Below, one piece after another: positions 1 through 6,404 of a DNA stretch of 22,994 nt (the first letter of the stretch is position 1; each line of letters starts with the position of its first letter). The notes below the pieces were generated by a model. It saw only the letters and a program-made list of their open reading frames with translations. It ran no database searches and was not told where the DNA came from. The position numbers and the translations under genes are program-made. The stretch comes from a virus: the IMG/VR virus record IMGVR_UViG_3300025697_000159, positions 1 through 22,994 of that record; one strand, given 5' to 3'.

Positions 1-226
1 TGTTTGGATTAGCAACAGCATACTCAGCCTGTTTATCTATAGTTTCCTGTAATGTCCATTTACATTTACCAGTAGAACGATTCGTCAATTTGTCATAGAA
101 ACAGTTGGGGCATTCAAGCTTCCTAGATTGTTTATAAATAAGAATTCTTCTACTTAACGACTTTATGACATCACGAATTGCTTTGCGGTGTTTATTTTTA
201 GTATTTGGTCGGATTCTATTTCTCAT
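1..226 (-). CDS. Partial phage protein with CPNC metal-binding-like motif
   Basis: The gene begins at ATG 226-224 and runs off the left edge, so only about 75 N-terminal residues are visible and all three bases of the stop are missing. The start is backed by an AGGAG at 238-242, 11 nt upstream. The N-terminus is strongly basic (RNRIRPNTKNKHRKAIRDV), followed by a CPNC pair and a third cysteine (GKCKW), which suggests a zinc-binding knuckle completed beyond the window. It follows the 316-residue gene by 18 nt in the same operon. I do not know its function; a small structural or nucleic-acid-contacting phage protein is possible because of its charge and cysteines. Confidence 0.75.
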   Translation of the reverse strand, partial: MRNRIRPNTKNKHRKAIRDVIKSLSRRILIYKQSRKLECPNCFYDKLTNRSTGKCKWTLQETIDKQAEYAVANPN

Positions 227-244
227 TTAAATTTAAACTCCTAT

Positions 245-1195
245 TTAATCTACCAATACACCTGAAATTCCTGTTAAAGTTAGTGACTTAATTAAATCAT
301 CTAATCTTTTCTTTAAAGATTCTAATAACTGTCTTCTGTTATCTAGTCCTGGTGAAGGATCATATCGCGTTCCTTCATCAGTTACAACCGCACCATCTTC
401 TCCTGTGTCTAACCAAAATTCCGAATATAATAATTCATACGCGGTCTTAAGCATATAAGCTTCTGTTGTAGCAGTAACAGTTGTTAGTCCAATAGGTGGA
501 GGACAATTATCATAAGCATCCATGATTTCTCTGTCGGACCATCTAAATGTGTAATACCATATATCCAAACCAATTTCTTCGCACCCCGACCAAGTAGTAG
601 CTTCTATAGTATCTAAAAATCTTAAAAATCTATAACCATTTACAGAAGGGTTAGTTGTTTGGTTATATGTGGTTCCACCCATAGTTAAACTTACTGGCCA
701 CCCCTTTTCGTCGAATTCTAACGTTTTATCATCATCATGTATAGAGGAAGCAACATTTTCTCCGTATTCGCGCCTTAAATCTATAGGATCTCCAATTAAC
801 AATCTTATTCTGTCCACCACCAATTGTTCTGCTGTATCATATTCAACTTCTGGAGGATAAAGTGGATCGTAATAAAAATCATATGCTTCACCTAAAACTG
901 GAACTGTCCAAGCACTAGCACTTCCAGTGGATTCCTTATAATATCTGGATATATACCAATCACTGGGAACACCAATAGGATCAGTAAAATAATATTGTGT
1001 ATAAGATGCATCCAATAAAACATCAGAAACACCAGTTCTACTACTAATTGTGTCATTTCCACTAGCAGTAGTATAATCACTAATATCTATAGTTGAAGAT
1101 GGGGTCCCTGTTCCTGTATATCTTCTTATTTGTATTCTGTCATAGATTTGTAACAAGGTTGTCAAATCTGAAACGGTTAAGGTTAAAGAAATCAT
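245..1195 (-). CDS. Phage structural-like protein of unknown function (316 aa)
   Basis: Start ATG 1195-1193 follows AAAAGGAGTTTATAA, a strong ribosome binding site. No signal peptide or membrane segment is visible. The N-terminal 100 residues are rich in Ser, Thr and Tyr and look like beta structure (DRIQIRRYTGTGTPSS, SDWYISRYYKES). The middle holds VVDRIRLLIGDP, a phrase reminiscent of helical head-tail connector proteins, and the C-terminus ends in a charged helix (RRQLLESLKKRLDDLIKSL). This mixture suggests a virion protein, perhaps an adaptor or neck component of a second structural cluster. I do not recognise the family with certainty. It lies downstream of the fibre module and just upstream of the CPNC gene. 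Confidence 0.7.
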   Translation of the reverse strand: MISLTLTVSDLTTLLQIYDRIQIRRYTGTGTPSSTIDISDYTTASGNDTISSRTGVSDVLLDASYTQYYFTDPIGVPSDWYISRYYKESTGSASAWTVPVLGEAYDFYYDPLYPPEVEYDTAEQLVVDRIRLLIGDPIDLRREYGENVASSIHDDDKTLEFDEKGWPVSLTMGGTTYNQTTNPSVNGYRFLRFLDTIEATTWSGCEEIGLDIWYYTFRWSDREIMDAYDNCPPPIGLTTVTATTEAYMLKTAYELLYSEFWLDTGEDGAVVTDEGTRYDPSPGLDNRRQLLESLKKRLDDLIKSLTLTGISGVLVD

Positions 1196-1216
1196 TTATA
1201 AACTCCTTTTGTAAAA

Positions 1217-1375
1217 TTAACTTTCATCTGTATCTATTTCATGACCAACTACATCTAACTTATACATTTCATGCCCTGTCATTTCAGGAGCACAAACAGG
1301 GAATGGTGTATCTTCTCCCTCGACATATTCTGCCCATAAATTATATCCTACACTAGAAATTGTCTTAATATTCAT
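1217..1375 (-). CDS. Small hypothetical phage protein (52 aa)
   Basis: This short gene fills the gap between the GIY-YIG gene and the 316-residue gene. Its ATG (1375-1373) overlaps the TAA stop of the GIY-YIG gene as TAATG, and GGAG lies 9 nt upstream, inside that gene. The product is acidic and soluble, starting MNIKTISSVGYNLWAEYVEG, with one cysteine and no recognisable domain. The stop is 21 nt before the next start, which has its own AAAAGGAG site. Tight coupling on both sides and tyrosine/tryptophan-rich content argue for a real gene. Function unknown. Confidence 0.6.
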   Translation of the reverse strand: MNIKTISSVGYNLWAEYVEGEDTPFPVCAPEMTGHEMYKLDVVGHEIDTDES

Positions 1376-2019
1376 TATGATTCACTCCAATATGATAAAT
1401 TTGAATCTATATCTTTATTATACTTTCTACATTTATATCCTTTATGATGATTACGCCTACCACTGGCACACGCGTTTAAATTATTTACACATAAATCATT
1501 ATTTCTACAAAATTCTGATAAACCTTCAACAATAAATTTATTTCCATTAATATCTACTACAACATATTTCTTACTACTATGATGTAAAGACCCATATTTA
1601 CCATACATGTGATTTTTATTTCCTAATTGTGCCAATCCTATTTTCTTATTCCACTCCATAGTATGTGGATGTTTTTTACCCATTTTTGCTATAGACATTT
1701 TATTTCTTGTTTCTTTGGTGTGTCTTCTGCATAGTGGACTTTCTCCCCCATCTGTCATATTGTATCCATATCCTTTAATATTGCTTTTATATTTTTTTAT
1801 ATAATATTTTTCCTTTTTATTCAACTCTTCCTTAGATTTACAATTACAAAGTATTTGCCATTTGAAATTATCTTTTCCGTATTTCCTTATAGCATTATGA
1901 AAGTAGTATCCAGTATTACCCACAGTTTCATGTTTATATTTACGTACCTCTAATGAAAATATAGTTTGTCCTATATAAACTTTATCATTAATTATATTAA
2001 CCACCGCATAAACTATCAT
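1375..2019 (-). CDS. GIY-YIG homing endonuclease (free-standing)
   Basis: The N-terminal 90 residues match the GIY-YIG nuclease fold: VYAVVN replaces the usual GIY strand at residues 3-8, KVYIGQT holds the YIG at 15-17, Arg26 fits the conserved catalytic Arg, and GYNMTDGGE at 85-93 is the usual end of the domain. Residues 94-120 (SPLCRRHTKETRNKMSIAK) resemble a NUMOD3 DNA-binding motif, and 150-197 (YVVVDINGNKF, LNACASGRRNHHKGYKC) resemble a NUMOD1/intron-nuclease repeat. Such enzymes nick or cut a recognition site and spread by repair. It starts at ATG 2019 after TAGGAG and overlaps the next gene by one base, so it sits as a clean insertion between phage genes. I see no intron or intein boundaries. 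Confidence 0.92.
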   Translation of the reverse strand: MIVYAVVNIINDKVYIGQTIFSLEVRKYKHETVGNTGYYFHNAIRKYGKDNFKWQILCNCKSKEELNKKEKYYIKKYKSNIKGYGYNMTDGGESPLCRRHTKETRNKMSIAKMGKKHPHTMEWNKKIGLAQLGNKNHMYGKYGSLHHSSKKYVVVDINGNKFIVEGLSEFCRNNDLCVNNLNACASGRRNHHKGYKCRKYNKDIDSNLSYWSES

Positions 2020-2027
2020 AATTACTC

Positions 2028-2561
2028 CTAAATTGGTCCAGACATTTTGTATGGCAACTCATCAGAGTCTGTTTTATACCATGCAAAAATTGTTCCTGAG
2101 GTAACAGGGCTTGTCCAATCAACAGCATCGTCCGCTTTTATCCTAGTAATTAAATAATCTGTCTTTCCTTCTGGAACATTTCTTGCTATTTGTGATGCAG
2201 TTGGACCACCGGTCCTTAACACATCTTCTACAGATGTATTATAATTCTGTGTCTGTTTTATAACATCATATACATTTTCTTCATTTACAATTAATTCTTC
2301 AGCATTTGTTGTAAATCCTGTACATGTTGCATATATTGTATAATTACCAGCGTCTACCATACCACCAACAATTACTTTTCTATATATCCCAGAATTTGTA
2401 GTTGATTCTGGAAGAACCCCTGCCATAGGTGGAGATAAAGAATCATCATCAGCATCAAGAATATCGTAATTAACAGTTTCGCCTATGGCATTTTGTCCTG
2501 TGTCTTCATCTATAAGTGCCACAGTTATTGTAAATTGTTCCTCTATATCTACTCGGATCAT
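2028..2561 (-). CDS. Phage tail-associated structural protein (177 aa, hypothetical)
   Basis: Start ATG 2561-2559 is preceded by AAGGA with 8 nt spacing. Residues 1-95 look like an immunoglobulin-like or carbohydrate-binding-like beta sandwich (EEQFTITVALIDEDTGQ, GIYRKVIVGGMVDAGNYTIY), the kind of accessory domain common on phage tails. A helical or linker segment follows (ENVYDVIKQTQNYNTSVEDV) and a beta-rich C-terminus (WTSPVTSGTIFAWYKTDSDE). It lies between a 137-residue fibre-region protein and the GIY-YIG gene; its stop codon overlaps the ribosome binding site of the latter. Assignment as a virion protein rests on context and fold impression only. Confidence 0.68.
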   Translation of the reverse strand: MIRVDIEEQFTITVALIDEDTGQNAIGETVNYDILDADDDSLSPPMAGVLPESTTNSGIYRKVIVGGMVDAGNYTIYATCTGFTTNAEELIVNEENVYDVIKQTQNYNTSVEDVLRTGGPTASQIARNVPEGKTDYLITRIKADDAVDWTSPVTSGTIFAWYKTDSDELPYKMSGPI

Positions 2562-2618
2562 CTTATATATCCTTATATATGTTTTTTATTTCGTTCCTCT
2601 TTTTTATGCTTTAAATTA

Positions 2619-3032
2619 TTAACTTAAATCCATCTGTTTCAACATCGCCAATACAGTCTTATATAATTTCTTCAAAGCTGTTTTTTGTGCGATTGCTAAA
2701 TTTCCGAATGTATTCTCAACATAAGTGTCAAGTTGAGTATAAGACATCTCGGCAACATCAGCTAATTGCGTCAATGCTTCACTACGATTTGTAGCTACGC
2801 TCTCGACTAATTCTGTATCAGTGCTTGATTCAGCACCTCTAATGGCCTCCAGGACTTTCAGCTTGGTGGGTGTGCCTTCGATTTCCACATAGTTATATCG
2901 ATAAAATGTCTCAGTTCCGCCAGCTTCTATTTCTTTTTCAATTTCCTCTATGTTGTAATTGTAATAATAACTGTTTTTGGAAATCTTCTGTATTGTTGGT
3001 GGTGAAGATTTAGATTCTGCTATTGTTTTCAT
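2619..3032 (-). CDS. Small phage protein downstream of the DGR target (137 aa)
   Basis: Start ATG 3032-3030 has AAGGAG 6 nt upstream. The N-terminus is tyrosine-rich and beta-like (KISKNSYYYNYNIEEIEKEI, FYRYNYVEIEGTPTKLKVLE); the C-terminal half is helical and polar (NRSEALTQLADVAEMSYTQL, IAQKTALKKLYKTVLAMLKQ). The organisation, an N-terminal beta tag and a helical tail in a gene just after the receptor-binding protein, resembles small fibre-assembly or fibre-associated proteins, but no family is recognised. It is separated from the DGR target by an 85-nt gap holding a hairpin. It is not an Avd homologue that I can recognise, although its size and helical C-terminus make that worth a structural comparison. 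Confidence 0.7.
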   Translation of the reverse strand: MKTIAESKSSPPTIQKISKNSYYYNYNIEEIEKEIEAGGTETFYRYNYVEIEGTPTKLKVLEAIRGAESSTDTELVESVATNRSEALTQLADVAEMSYTQLDTYVENTFGNLAIAQKTALKKLYKTVLAMLKQMDLS

Positions 3033-3078
3033 TTATATCTCCTTATCGCTGATTGTAATGGATTATGTATTTTATTTT

Positions 3079-3092
3079 TTGCCAAGAGGCAA
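3079..3092 (-). other. Hairpin just downstream of the DGR variable repeat
   Basis: On the minus strand TTGCC-TCTT-GGCAA can fold into a 5-bp stem with a 4-nt loop, 25 nt past the stop of the DGR target gene. The minus strand continues with A residues, not T, so it is not a Rho-independent terminator for this operon. DGRs such as that of phage BPP-1 need a small hairpin or cruciform downstream of the variable repeat for efficient retrohoming, and the position here fits. The stem is short, so the assignment is tentative. Confidence 0.4.
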
Positions 3093-3117
3093 GGATTATT
3101 ACATTGTATATTCTTTA

Positions 3118-3245
3118 TTAGAAGCAGAGCCGAGACCCGAAATCCACATCATCAGCAGTCGAGGCAGCACTAAGAGCCCAATAAAAGAAGCCCGCAACAT
3201 CCCCATAATAAGCATCCCCGCCGAGTGCAGCCACCCGCCAATCGG
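3118..3245 (-). repeat. Putative DGR variable repeat (VR)
   Basis: The last 41 codons of the lectin-fold gene (residues 381-421) are visibly GC-richer than the surrounding DNA. Many codons end in T or C at positions typically variable in DGR targets (Asp390, Tyr392, Tyr393, Asp395, Val396, Phe399, Tyr401, Ala403, Ser405, Ala406, Ala410, Asp411, Asp412, Asp414), as expected if they came from AAC or AAT codons in a template repeat by adenine-directed mutagenesis. Constant positions (DWR, LGG, GSRLCF) match the family. The template repeat and reverse transcriptase are not found in the window, so the exact VR limits are inferred. Confidence 0.72.
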
Positions 3246-4383
3246 CAGCCTGATAATAGTAATCAGTTATATAAGTTGAACTACTACCACCACCAACCGC
3301 TGAAGGTAAAAACCCTCCTTTTGTTTGTTCCAAGGTTGTTTGCCATCCACCAGCATTTATTAGTGTGATTCCACTCCCTCCGGTATCGGTCAATCTGGTG
3401 TAATTTGTGTCTGTATCATCCGCAAAATCCGTTTCTGTATTAGAAACATACGGAATATTATCGTTGATGTTAAATCCGTCTACCCACTTCCAGAGATTGC
3501 CATAGAAGTTTTCTATTCCTCTATAGCTCATATATGCATTGTTGGTATTCCCTCCAGTATTAGCAGTGGCATTGCCGTCACTATTGGATTTGCCTGTAAC
3601 GCCTATGTAGCTGTCTTTAACCCAAGTTCCTCCACTTAATTCAGTCCTGCCCATACCAATCACGTCTTGGCTGTAAAATGAAGCATACTCAACCAGATAA
3701 AGCAACTGAATGGCACTCATTAGATAGAAATCCTGTTGTCTCCAACCTACACCACGGTTCAACGCAATTGCTCTAAACTCAGCTCTGGTCTCATCCATCA
3801 TAGGTGCAAAACCGCTTACGCTACCAAGTTTATCATTCGCCAAATCAATAGACCCGCCTGCCCAGTTATCAGCTTTTCCTGTTCCGCAGTTAACATAAGC
3901 ACTAGTTCCATCATCATATCCTATACCTTCGTATGCTCCTATGTACCTGTTATCTACCCAGGCACCGTCTTTGTAAAACGCTGGATGCCATTCGTAGCCA
4001 GGAAGTAACACTGAAGATATACTCCAATCATGAATATTGGCAGCGGCATCGTATGAATATTTATAAGCAAACTTTGGTATTTCAACCATTACCTGTCCGT
4101 CTGTTCCATCCAATACAGAGGCCGTTGTTCCATCTTCTTTCAATGTTGAATCTGTGGCATAAAGATAATATTGCACAACTCCAGCATCACTTAAAATACA
4201 CCGTTTCATAGCGGCTTGTATTGGTAGCGATGCATTCCCAGGTGATTCAGCAGCGGTTAAGCCTTTCAAAGCCCCAGTTCTCGCCAAAGTAGGACCAGCT
4301 AAATCTTCATCCCACTGAACACCATAAGCAAATAAGTTTTGTACATCTTCAGCCCATGCAACTGCTTTCCATGTCTCAGCCAA
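3118..4383 (-). CDS. DGR target: C-type-lectin/FGE-fold receptor-binding tail protein
   Basis: This 421-residue protein is a probable receptor-binding fibre tip. Residues 1-20 (AETWKAVAWAEDV) form a virion-docking segment also found at the start of the gene ending at 4689. VMVEIPKFAYKYSY near 98-111, GYEWHPAFYKDGAWVDNRYI near 129-148, and NFYGNLWKWVDGFN mark the formylglycine-enzyme-like C-type lectin fold used by DGR variable proteins. The C-terminus (DWRVAALGGDAYYGDVAGFF then GSRLCF) is a classic variable-repeat ending. I chose the TTG at 4383: AAGGGG sits 8 nt upstream and the resulting MAETWK matches its neighbour, whereas a GTG at 4392 would lie on the ribosome binding site. The start overlaps the preceding stop by 8 nt. 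Confidence 0.88.
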   Translation of the reverse strand: MAETWKAVAWAEDVQNLFAYGVQWDEDLAGPTLARTGALKGLTAAESPGNASLPIQAAMKRCILSDAGVVQYYLYATDSTLKEDGTTASVLDGTDGQVMVEIPKFAYKYSYDAAANIHDWSISSVLLPGYEWHPAFYKDGAWVDNRYIGAYEGIGYDDGTSAYVNCGTGKADNWAGGSIDLANDKLGSVSGFAPMMDETRAEFRAIALNRGVGWRQQDFYLMSAIQLLYLVEYASFYSQDVIGMGRTELSGGTWVKDSYIGVTGKSNSDGNATANTGGNTNNAYMSYRGIENFYGNLWKWVDGFNINDNIPYVSNTETDFADDTDTNYTRLTDTGGSGITLINAGGWQTTLEQTKGGFLPSAVGGGSSSTYITDYYYQAADWRVAALGGDAYYGDVAGFFYWALSAASTADDVDFGSRLCF

Positions 4384-4687
4384 TTGTCCCACCCCTTACA
4401 TTCATAAGCTTTTCAGCGCCTTTAGTCACATAAGCAGTATCAGCCATATTCACACATTGCTTTTTAAGTAAATCCAGCACAAGATTAATATGAGTCAACG
4501 GCATCTGAGCCTGGGCAATCATTTCTTCCAGACGCCTGAACAACAGCACAACTTTAGGTTCAAGCGTCTCCTCATATATCTTAGCAAGTTGCATCATTTT
4601 CTGAACTTGCTGTGCTCTTTGTACTTTTGCAGCTTCTATAGCTTCCTCTGAAGGAACTGAAGGTTTCTCTACCTTTTTCTTAGCCAT
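4376..4687 (-). CDS. Helical hypothetical protein upstream of DGR target (103 aa)
   Basis: I place the start at ATG 4687-4685, 1 nt after the stop of the previous gene, with CAGAGGCGG upstream; longer in-frame starts would lie inside that gene. After a lysine-rich N-terminus (MAKKKVEKPSVPSEEA) the protein is almost entirely predicted helix (AAKVQRAQQVQKMMQLAKIY, PKVVLLFRRLEEMIAQAQMP). It could be a fibre chaperone or a small oligomerisation factor for the lectin-fold protein, whose TTG start overlaps its final 8 nt, so the two are probably translationally coupled. Size and helicity recall DGR accessory proteins, but I see no specific similarity to Avd. Function unknown. Confidence 0.7.
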   Translation of the reverse strand: MAKKKVEKPSVPSEEAIEAAKVQRAQQVQKMMQLAKIYEETLEPKVVLLFRRLEEMIAQAQMPLTHINLVLDLLKKQCVNMADTAYVTKGAEKLMNVRGGTIG

Positions 4688-4688
4688 A

Positions 4689-5441
4689 TTATTCCGCCTC
4701 TGTGCAAATATAAACTGCATCATCATTAACCTGGTAAGCAATCATTCCAACAACAGCAGTTAAGGCTGTTTTAGCTGCATCATCAGCAAGACTCTGCAAG
4801 AGCATGTTCTGCATTTGCTGACCATTCCAGTCAAACGCTGCTCCAGCTTCTCCGCTAATAGAAGCTAATACCTGAGCCGCTGTTCTGTAAGATGCATCAG
4901 TTCCATCTGAACCAAGGAATGTATCAGCCGCACCAATAACCAGCTCATCCCATGCGGGAGTTGAATTGCCATAGATAATAGAACCTCTCGTTACGTCCTG
5001 CGCAACAGTATCATCAGCAATAGATCCATCTAACAGAGCATGAGTTCCACCTGCTCCACCAATGTCACTTAGGACCTCAGCACCAGTTCTAAAATCAAGA
5101 TTACCTGAAGCATCCCAGACCACAAACTTGTCTGTATCTTCACCAGCATTGATGCAGGTTTTCATTGTGATCGTACCATCAGCAGCGATTTTGAAAGCAT
5201 CAGCCTCACTTGCTGCTCCAATGCTGCCACCATCAGCAATGATCAAGTCCTCAGCCGTTACAACTTGACTATTAAAGTCAAATCCAGCACCAGCATGGCC
5301 ACTCAAAGCAGCCAGTACATCTGCCGGTGAAGATGCTACGGGTGTACTCGCAACTGAAGCATACATAAAAGTATCTTCAGTCCAAGCGGTTTTTAATACA
5401 ACATCTGTTTCAAACGCCAACTTCTTCCATGTTTCAGCCAT
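4689..5441 (-). CDS. Tail fibre-like protein (250 aa)
   Basis: Start ATG 5441-5439 follows AAAGGAG with 7 nt spacing. The N-terminus MAETWKKLAFETDVV is the same docking motif as in the DGR target gene. The body is a low-complexity, alanine/glycine/aspartate-rich run (IIADGGSIGAASEADAFKIA, DGTITMKTC, VVWDASGNLDF, GGTHALLDGSIADDT) typical of trimeric phage fibre shafts. The C-terminus GMIAYQVNDDAVYICTE resembles that of the 124-residue protein two genes upstream. It is probably a structural fibre or spacer protein at the tail tip, with the DGR target as a sister fibre using the same attachment site. No enzymatic motif is visible. Confidence 0.8.
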   Translation of the reverse strand: MAETWKKLAFETDVVLKTAWTEDTFMYASVASTPVASSPADVLAALSGHAGAGFDFNSQVVTAEDLIIADGGSIGAASEADAFKIAADGTITMKTCINAGEDTDKFVVWDASGNLDFRTGAEVLSDIGGAGGTHALLDGSIADDTVAQDVTRGSIIYGNSTPAWDELVIGAADTFLGSDGTDASYRTAAQVLASISGEAGAAFDWNGQQMQNMLLQSLADDAAKTALTAVVGMIAYQVNDDAVYICTEAE

Positions 5442-5491
5442 TGTCTTACTCCTTTCTTAAATAGGTTATTGCGTTCAATAATAAATCTACA

Positions 5492-5656
5492 TTATTCTTC
5501 TTTTTCTTTAATGGCATTAAGCCAATAAAAAACAGCGCAAGTATCTTCTTTACATGGCATTCCGCTTACGGAACAATGATCTTCAAAACTACAGGAACCA
5601 TTTGGACGACTTGCACGCCACGGACAATTATAACAAAAACTATTAAAATCTATCAT
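5492..5656 (-). CDS. Six-cysteine microprotein (54 aa)
   Basis: ATG 5656-5654 follows GGGGGGAAAAAT, and the frame stays open for 54 codons to TAA 5494-5492. The product carries six cysteines at 8, 11, 22, 28, 35 and 40 (C-x2-C-x10-C-x5-C-x6-C-x4-C), with NSFCYNCPWRAS at the front and an acidic helix (YWLNAIKEKEE) at the end. There is no signal peptide, so zinc or iron-sulfur binding in the cytoplasm is as plausible as disulfides. It lies between two fibre genes, 11 nt after the stop of the upstream one. I do not recognise the family. Good ribosome binding site, coherent spacing and cysteine pattern support a real gene. Confidence 0.66.
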   Translation of the reverse strand: MIDFNSFCYNCPWRASRPNGSCSFEDHCSVSGMPCKEDTCAVFYWLNAIKEKEE

Positions 5657-5667
5657 ATTTTTCCCCC

Positions 5668-6042
5668 CTAAATATCTGTGCAGACATAAACAGACTTGTC
5701 TGCGTTATTATAAAACATTCCCCCCTCAATCGCTTCAAGAGCAGCTGCAGAAGGAATCAAGACCAACTGTGGAATAGTTGTTACTCCATTAGATCCCAGC
5801 ACAACATTATTCAACCATTCGGTTAACTCGGTATATTCCGCTTCAAGAAGATGATAATACTCATCCGCAGCTCCACCTTGTAAGTCAGGCAATGTATTGT
5901 GAATCTTGATCCCACCTTGTATTGTGACCATGACAGCCTGAGTATCACCGATGGTCACATTGATGTCGCTATGATCCTCGTCCAAGATTATATTGATGTC
6001 AGGACCATCATCAATGACTACACTGAGAGTGATGTCAGACAT
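5668..6042 (-). CDS. Short tail fibre / baseplate-associated protein (124 aa)
   Basis: The ATG (6042-6040) overlaps the stop of the BppU-like gene as TAATG, and AGGAG lies 9 nt upstream. Residues 1-45 are beta-rich with repeated hydrophobic/acid alternation (ITLSVVIDDGPDINIILDED). KIHNTLPDLQGGAADEYYHL is a phrase often seen in phage tail fibre and receptor-binding proteins just before a helical collar. The end, GGMFYNNADKSVYVCTD, resembles the C-terminus of the 250-residue fibre. It is probably a short fibre or adaptor placed on the BppU-like organiser, judged from gene order. Confidence 0.75.
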   Translation of the reverse strand: MSDITLSVVIDDGPDINIILDEDHSDINVTIGDTQAVMVTIQGGIKIHNTLPDLQGGAADEYYHLLEAEYTELTEWLNNVVLGSNGVTTIPQLVLIPSAAALEAIEGGMFYNNADKSVYVCTDI

Positions 6043-6383
6043 TAGGTAATTCTCCTTGTGATATCAGTATGGATAAGAAATCCACCCTTTATGAGGGTTC
6101 GTATGATTCCATCATCTTTTTTTATCTGAAAATCATAATAATACTCTTTAGGGTCCAGATCAGTGTCAATATGGGAAAGCGAAAAATTTGAGATGCCGCC
6201 CTCCGGAGCCGTATGCACTGTTACATCCTTTTTAATTTTAGCCTCGTCATCTGTATCATTAACATTCTCTTTGGCAGTGAAATATATTGTCCAGTCAGTT
6301 ATATCAATGGCAGCTCCATCACCGTCTTTGAATGTGAAGTTAAATGTCTTATCATCGCCTCTGAATACTGAAATTTGATTCAT
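6042..6383 (-). CDS. bppU-like: BppU-like baseplate upper protein (N-terminal domain only)
   Basis: This 113-residue protein resembles the N-terminal domain of BppU, the baseplate organiser that carries receptor-binding proteins in lactococcal-type siphoviruses. Typical signs are an early GDDKTFNFTFKDGDGAAIDI strand pair, YFTAKENVNDTDDEAKIKK, and DTDLDPKEYYYDFQIKKDDG followed by TLIKGGFLIHTDITR. It is limited to this one domain, with no long linker or receptor-binding domain, so later domains may be supplied by the genes after it. Start ATG 6383-6381 has AAGGA 8 nt upstream. The call rests on pattern recognition of the family; context at the tail tip agrees. Confidence 0.8.
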   Translation of the reverse strand: MNQISVFRGDDKTFNFTFKDGDGAAIDITDWTIYFTAKENVNDTDDEAKIKKDVTVHTAPEGGISNFSLSHIDTDLDPKEYYYDFQIKKDDGIIRTLIKGGFLIHTDITRRIT

Positions 6384-6404
6384 GATTATCTTCCTTTCAG
6401 GCTG

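Noticed and set aside
1375-2561. GIY-YIG gene as part of a group I intron or intein
   Set aside because: Flanking genes have their own starts, stops and ribosome binding sites, and no split coding sequence is seen.
3079-3092. Hairpin as an intrinsic terminator after the DGR target
   Set aside because: The minus strand after the stem is A-rich rather than U-rich, and the stem is only 5 bp.
1-3117. DGR template repeat or reverse transcriptase inside the window
   Set aside because: I looked downstream of the variable repeat for a GC-rich copy and for a reverse transcriptase YxDD motif in the proteins and found neither.
3033-3117. Internal promoter between the DGR target and the next gene
   Set aside because: AT-rich hexamers such as TACAAT and TTGGCA occur, but their spacing is poor and such matches are expected by chance in AT-rich DNA.
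2977-3279. Plus-strand open frame of 100 codons across the variable repeat
   Set aside because: It is antisense to the DGR target and the start of the next gene, lacks a ribosome binding site, and is open only because of the GC-rich variable repeat.
4376-4687. 103-residue helical protein as the DGR accessory protein Avd
   Set aside because: It is helical and near the target, but no specific Avd-like sequence is seen, and it lies upstream of the target instead of between VR and TR.
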